This document shows positions 5,850 through 6,637 of a stretch of 6,637 bases of DNA, piece after piece. Numbering within the stretch: the first letter of the stretch is position 1; every line of letters begins with the position of its first letter. The notes beneath the pieces were generated by a model that saw only the letters and a program-made list of their open reading frames with translations, was not told the DNA's origin and ran no database searches. Made by a program: the position numbers and the translations under genes. Origin of the DNA: a bacterium (GTDB lineage: Bacteria > Desulfobacterota > Binatia > UBA12015); NCBI GenBank assembly GCA_029976905.1, contig JAPOLW010000213.1, positions 1 to 6,637 on the forward strand. The letters are read 5' to 3'.

Positions 5850-6637
5850 CAAATCTCGAACCCCCAGAGAGCTGTCACGAAGTAGTCCACGATGAGGATC
5901 GATACCGACGTGACGACGACCGTCGAAGTGGTTGCGGCGCTCACTCCAGCGGCCGTCGGCGTGGCCTCGTATCCCCGGAATGTAGCGATCAAACCGGCGA
6001 GAAAGCCAAAGATCAAGGCTTTGAGGAAGCAACCGGCGATGTCGTCGGAGAAGCGAACCGAGGACTTCAGCCCCGACAGGAAGACCCCGGGGTCGAGTCC
6101 CATCAACTCGACACCCACGATGTACGCGCCCGCCAGGCCAAAGAGCACGAAAAGCGTCGTCAGGATGGGCATGACGAAGACGAGCGCCAGGGCCTTGGGC
6201 GCCACGACGATGTCCATCGGATCGACCGACATCATGCGTAATCCGTCGAGTTGCTCGGAGGTCACCATCGACGCGATCTCTGCGGCGGTGGCCGAACCGG
6301 CTCGGCCGACGACGAGGAGAGCCGTGAGCACGGGGCCCAGCTCACGGATCAGGCTCAGCCCAACGACCGTGCCGAGCGAGCTCTCGGCGCCGAAGCGAAC
6401 CAGGGTGTTGTATCCCTGCAGACCCAGCACCATGCCCACGGCGAGTCCGGAGACGCAGACGATGATCAGGGAGAGAAAACCCTGGTTGTAGATCTCCTCG
6501 ACGAAGCGCCGGCCGCGGATGGGGCGCCGCAGAGCCGCGCGTAGGAATCCCAGCGTGAAGAGCAACATCCGGCCCAGCTCGCCCATGACTCCCAGGGTCC
6601 GCCAGCCCAACTCGCGCAGTCCATCGGCGGGGCTCAC
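5849..6637 (-). CDS. mlaE: Mla ABC transporter permease MlaE (Ttg2B family), at window edge
   Basis: Inner-membrane permease of the Mla phospholipid transporter; in known systems a MlaE dimer sits with the MlaF ATPase and the MlaD ring. The 262 visible residues nearly equal the 260 of E. coli MlaE. A GTG occupies the last three bases of the window, so the gene may be complete or may start slightly beyond the edge. Family features: amphipathic N-terminal helix region (about 20-45), transmembrane segments near 53-75, 95-112, 149-175, 205-221 and 238-258, the LIRELGPVLTALLVVGRAGSA signature (97-117), and the cytoplasmic SEQLDGLRMMSVDP coupling element (127-140). It ends at TGA overlapping the mlaD ATG. 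mlaF, which often precedes mlaE, would lie to the right of the window. Confidence 0.94.
   Translation of the reverse strand: MSPADGLRELGWRTLGVMGELGRMLLFTLGFLRAALRRPIRGRRFVEEIYNQGFLSLIIVCVSGLAVGMVLGLQGYNTLVRFGAESSLGTVVGLSLIRELGPVLTALLVVGRAGSATAAEIASMVTSEQLDGLRMMSVDPMDIVVAPKALALVFVMPILTTLFVLFGLAGAYIVGVELMGLDPGVFLSGLKSSVRFSDDIAGCFLKALIFGFLAGLIATFRGYEATPTAAGVSAATTSTVVVTSVSILIVDYFVTALWGFEI

Noticed and set aside
5850..6032. N-terminal extension of MlaD to 6032
   Set aside because: The extension lies inside mlaE and is not MlaD-like. The ATG at 5849 gives the expected N-terminal membrane anchor and a TGATG overlap.

Overview
The window reads as chromosomal DNA from a high-GC Gram-negative bacterium. 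An outer membrane is implied by a Mla (maintenance of lipid asymmetry) gene cluster. The GC-rich third codon positions and the combination of a DnaE2-type polymerase with Mla genes would fit a proteobacterium, Myxococcota or a related 'deltaproteobacterial' lineage, but nothing here fixes the taxon.

Layout, left to right. Positions 1-206 hold a GC-rich tandem repeat: five 38-bp copies and a decayed sixth, probably continuing past the left edge. Positions 207-371 are a leader that contains a perfect 7-bp inverted repeat and does not look like normal coding sequence. Positions 372-3554 (+) encode a full-length DnaE2/ImuC error-prone DNA polymerase III alpha-type subunit. Its polymerase aspartates are intact, but its PHP domain has lost the expected metal-binding histidines. 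After a 43-bp AT-rich gap, 3598-3834 (+) encodes a small bacterioferritin-associated ferredoxin (Bfd-like, [2Fe-2S]). The gap carries a near-consensus Fur box sitting on a plausible promoter, placed so that the bfd transcript would be leaderless. A 112-bp convergent intergenic region (3835-3946) holds two hairpins.

The right half (3947-6637, minus strand) is a tightly overlapped operon transcribed right to left: mlaE (permease, at the window edge), mlaD (MCE substrate-binding protein), mlaA (VacJ, outer-membrane component) and mlaC (periplasmic lipid carrier). Each junction overlaps by 1-4 nt. MlaE and MlaD belong to the inner-membrane ABC complex, MlaC shuttles phospholipid across the periplasm, and MlaA works at the outer membrane, so one transcript would encode the whole path apart from the ATPase (mlaF) and mlaB, which are not in the window. 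In E. coli mlaA lies apart from mlaFEDCB; here it sits between mlaD and mlaC.

I found no convincing new system. The items most worth a second look are the Fur-controlled, apparently leaderless bfd; the loss of PHP histidines in DnaE2; the 38-bp repeat array with the adjacent dyad; and the mlaA insertion, with a TTG start and no evident lipobox.
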